64,000 nucleotides of DNA from Flavobacterium araucananum (GTDB lineage: Bacteria > Bacteroidota > Bacteroidia > Flavobacteriales > Flavobacteriaceae). Shown here piece after piece: positions 62,901-64,000 of this stretch. The stretch's first letter is position 1. The number at the start of each line of letters is the position of its first letter. Under the pieces are notes generated by a model. It did not search any database. It was not told the origin of the DNA and saw only the letters and a list, made by a program, of their open reading frames with translations. Location of the stretch: NCBI RefSeq assembly GCF_002222055.1, contig NZ_MUGS01000001.1, positions 1 to 64,000 of the forward strand, in the 5' to 3' direction. Position numbers and translations under genes: made by a program.

Positions 62901-64000
62901 ATGAGTTCATTTGACGTAGTCATTATAGGTTCAGGTCCTGGCGGATATGTATCAGCAATTCGTTGCGCACAATTAGGTTTCAAAACAGCAATTGTAGAAA
63001 AGTATAACTCTCTTGGCGGAACCTGCCTTAACGTAGGTTGTATTCCTTCAAAAGCATTATTATCATCTTCTCATCATTATGCCGAAATTGCACATTTTGC
63101 AGATCACGGAATCGAAGTTTCTGGAGATGTAAAAATCAATTTAGAGAAAATGATCGCGCGCAAACAAGCAGTTGTAGATCAAACCGTAGGAGGAATCAAC
63201 TACTTAATGGATAAAAATAAAATTACTGTTTTCAATGGTTTAGGTTCTTTCGTAGACGCAACACATATTGCAGTTGCAAAAGCTGATGGAACATCAGAAA
63301 CTATCGAAGCAAAATATACTGTAATTGCTACAGGTTCAAAACCATCTTCTTTGCCATTTATCAAAATCGACAAAGAAAGAATCATCACTTCTACAGAAGC
63401 TTTGGCTTTAAAAGAAGTTCCAAAACACTTAGTAATTATTGGTGGTGGAGTTATCGGGATCGAGCTTGGACAAGTTTACCTACGTTTAGGAGCCCAAGTT
63501 TCTGTAGTAGAATTCATGGATAGAATCATTCCTGGAATGGATGCTTCATTGTCTAAAGAATTGACTAAAGTATTGAAAAAACAAGGAATGAAATTCTACG
63601 TTTCTCACAAAGTAAAATCAGTAGAAAGAAATGGCGATGCTGTAGTAGTTCAGGCCGAAAACGCAAAAGGAGAAACAATTACTCTTGAAGGAGATTATTC
63701 ATTAGTTTCTGTTGGTCGTCGTCCGTACACAGACGGATTAAACGCTGATAAAGCAGGAGTTAAAATTTCAGACAGAGGACAAGTAGAAGTAAACGACCAT
63801 TTGCAAACTAATGTACCTAATATTTATGCAATTGGTGATGTTGTTCGTGGAGCAATGTTGGCACACAAAGCAGAAGAAGAAGGAACTATGGTTGCTGAAA
63901 TCTTAGCAGGTCAAAAACCACATATCGATTATAACTTAATTCCTGGTGTAGTGTACACTTGGCCGGAAGTTGCAGCAGTTGGACAAACAGAAGAGCAAGT
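62901..64000 (+). CDS. lpdA: Dihydrolipoyl dehydrogenase (3' partial)
   Basis: The frame starts at the ATG at 62901 and runs off the window with 366 residues seen, so about 100 remain outside. The N-terminus has the FAD-binding VVIIGSGPGGYVSAIRCAQLG, the redox-active disulfide GGTCLNVGCIPSKALL (Cys43 and Cys48), and the NAD-binding VIIGGGVIGIELG, then YAIGDVV. It is the E3 subunit of the pyruvate and 2-oxoglutarate dehydrogenase complexes. Stop codon not visible. Confidence 0.97.
   Translation, partial: MSSFDVVIIGSGPGGYVSAIRCAQLGFKTAIVEKYNSLGGTCLNVGCIPSKALLSSSHHYAEIAHFADHGIEVSGDVKINLEKMIARKQAVVDQTVGGINYLMDKNKITVFNGLGSFVDATHIAVAKADGTSETIEAKYTVIATGSKPSSLPFIKIDKERIITSTEALALKEVPKHLVIIGGGVIGIELGQVYLRLGAQVSVVEFMDRIIPGMDASLSKELTKVLKKQGMKFYVSHKVKSVERNGDAVVVQAENAKGETITLEGDYSLVSVGRRPYTDGLNADKAGVKISDRGQVEVNDHLQTNVPNIYAIGDVVRGAMLAHKAEEEGTMVAEILAGQKPHIDYNLIPGVVYTWPEVAAVGQTEEQ

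Overview
The window looks like chromosome from a Flavobacterium or a close relative (Bacteroidota). The evidence is low G+C, Bacteroidota-type promoter elements (TAnnTTTG), a 58-residue histone H1-like gene, a DUF6952-type gene beside thioredoxin, CTnDOT-style tra genes, and intergenic repeat families of the kind seen in Flavobacteriaceae. No species can be named from the sequence alone.

Layout. (1) Positions 1-6.4 kb are accessory: mostly unrelated single genes with long AT-rich spacers. They include the 3' end of a large gene, a GNAT protein, GIY-YIG and HNH nuclease genes, a GhoS/DUF2622-like small protein, an overlapping GNAT/regulator pair that looks like a toxin-antitoxin module, an intact histone H1-like gene and a decayed relic of a second copy. 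(2) 6.5-13.6 kb holds a TPR-AraC sensor-regulator divergent from a lipoprotein gene, with a striking repeat operator between them, then a small membrane protein, a second AraC regulator, a protein ending in an RteC-like region, another lipoprotein, and a doxX-chrA pair. (3) 13.7-34.7 kb is the transfer module of an integrative conjugative element: a possible structured RNA, traE (DUF4134), DUF1896, a giant N6-methylase/helicase, traF (DUF4133), traG ATPase, three tandem TraI/TerB-like secreted paralogues, traJ, traK, traL, traM, traN, two paralogous proteins of unknown role, three small DNA-binding proteins and a tyrosine integrase beside tRNA-Ser(UGA). No relaxase, coupling protein or left att copy is visible, so the element either continues beyond the left edge or is incomplete.

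(4) 35-64 kb is core chromosome. One run, on the minus strand, has thioesterase, ribBA (with a GTP cyclohydrolase half lacking its zinc cysteines), lptF/G, lolA, ftsK and dgkA. Next come three redox genes (tpx, thioredoxin, 2-Cys peroxiredoxin). A peptidoglycan salvage cluster follows: NagZ-like GH3, AmpG-like MFS, GH10-like hydrolase and AnmK. Then lemA-DUF3137, a 1.2 kb array of about 350-bp repeats, an overlapping pair of very small genes (41 and 77 residues), a DUF6896-like gene, a FAD/Fe-S oxidoreductase, an APC permease, a PLP-dependent Cys/Met enzyme divergent from an Lrp regulator, and the start of lpd, which runs off the right edge.

Functionally, the conjugative module would build a VirB4/6/8/9/10-type secretion channel, with the methylase/helicase a likely anti-restriction cargo. 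The core part combines envelope maintenance (LPS and lipoprotein transport, wall recycling) with peroxide defence. The best leads for new biology are the candidate RNA at the head of the tra operon, the 22-bp-phased operator at 8.3 kb, the 41-residue coupled peptide gene, the repeat array at 52.7-53.9 kb and the GNAT/regulator pair at 5 kb.
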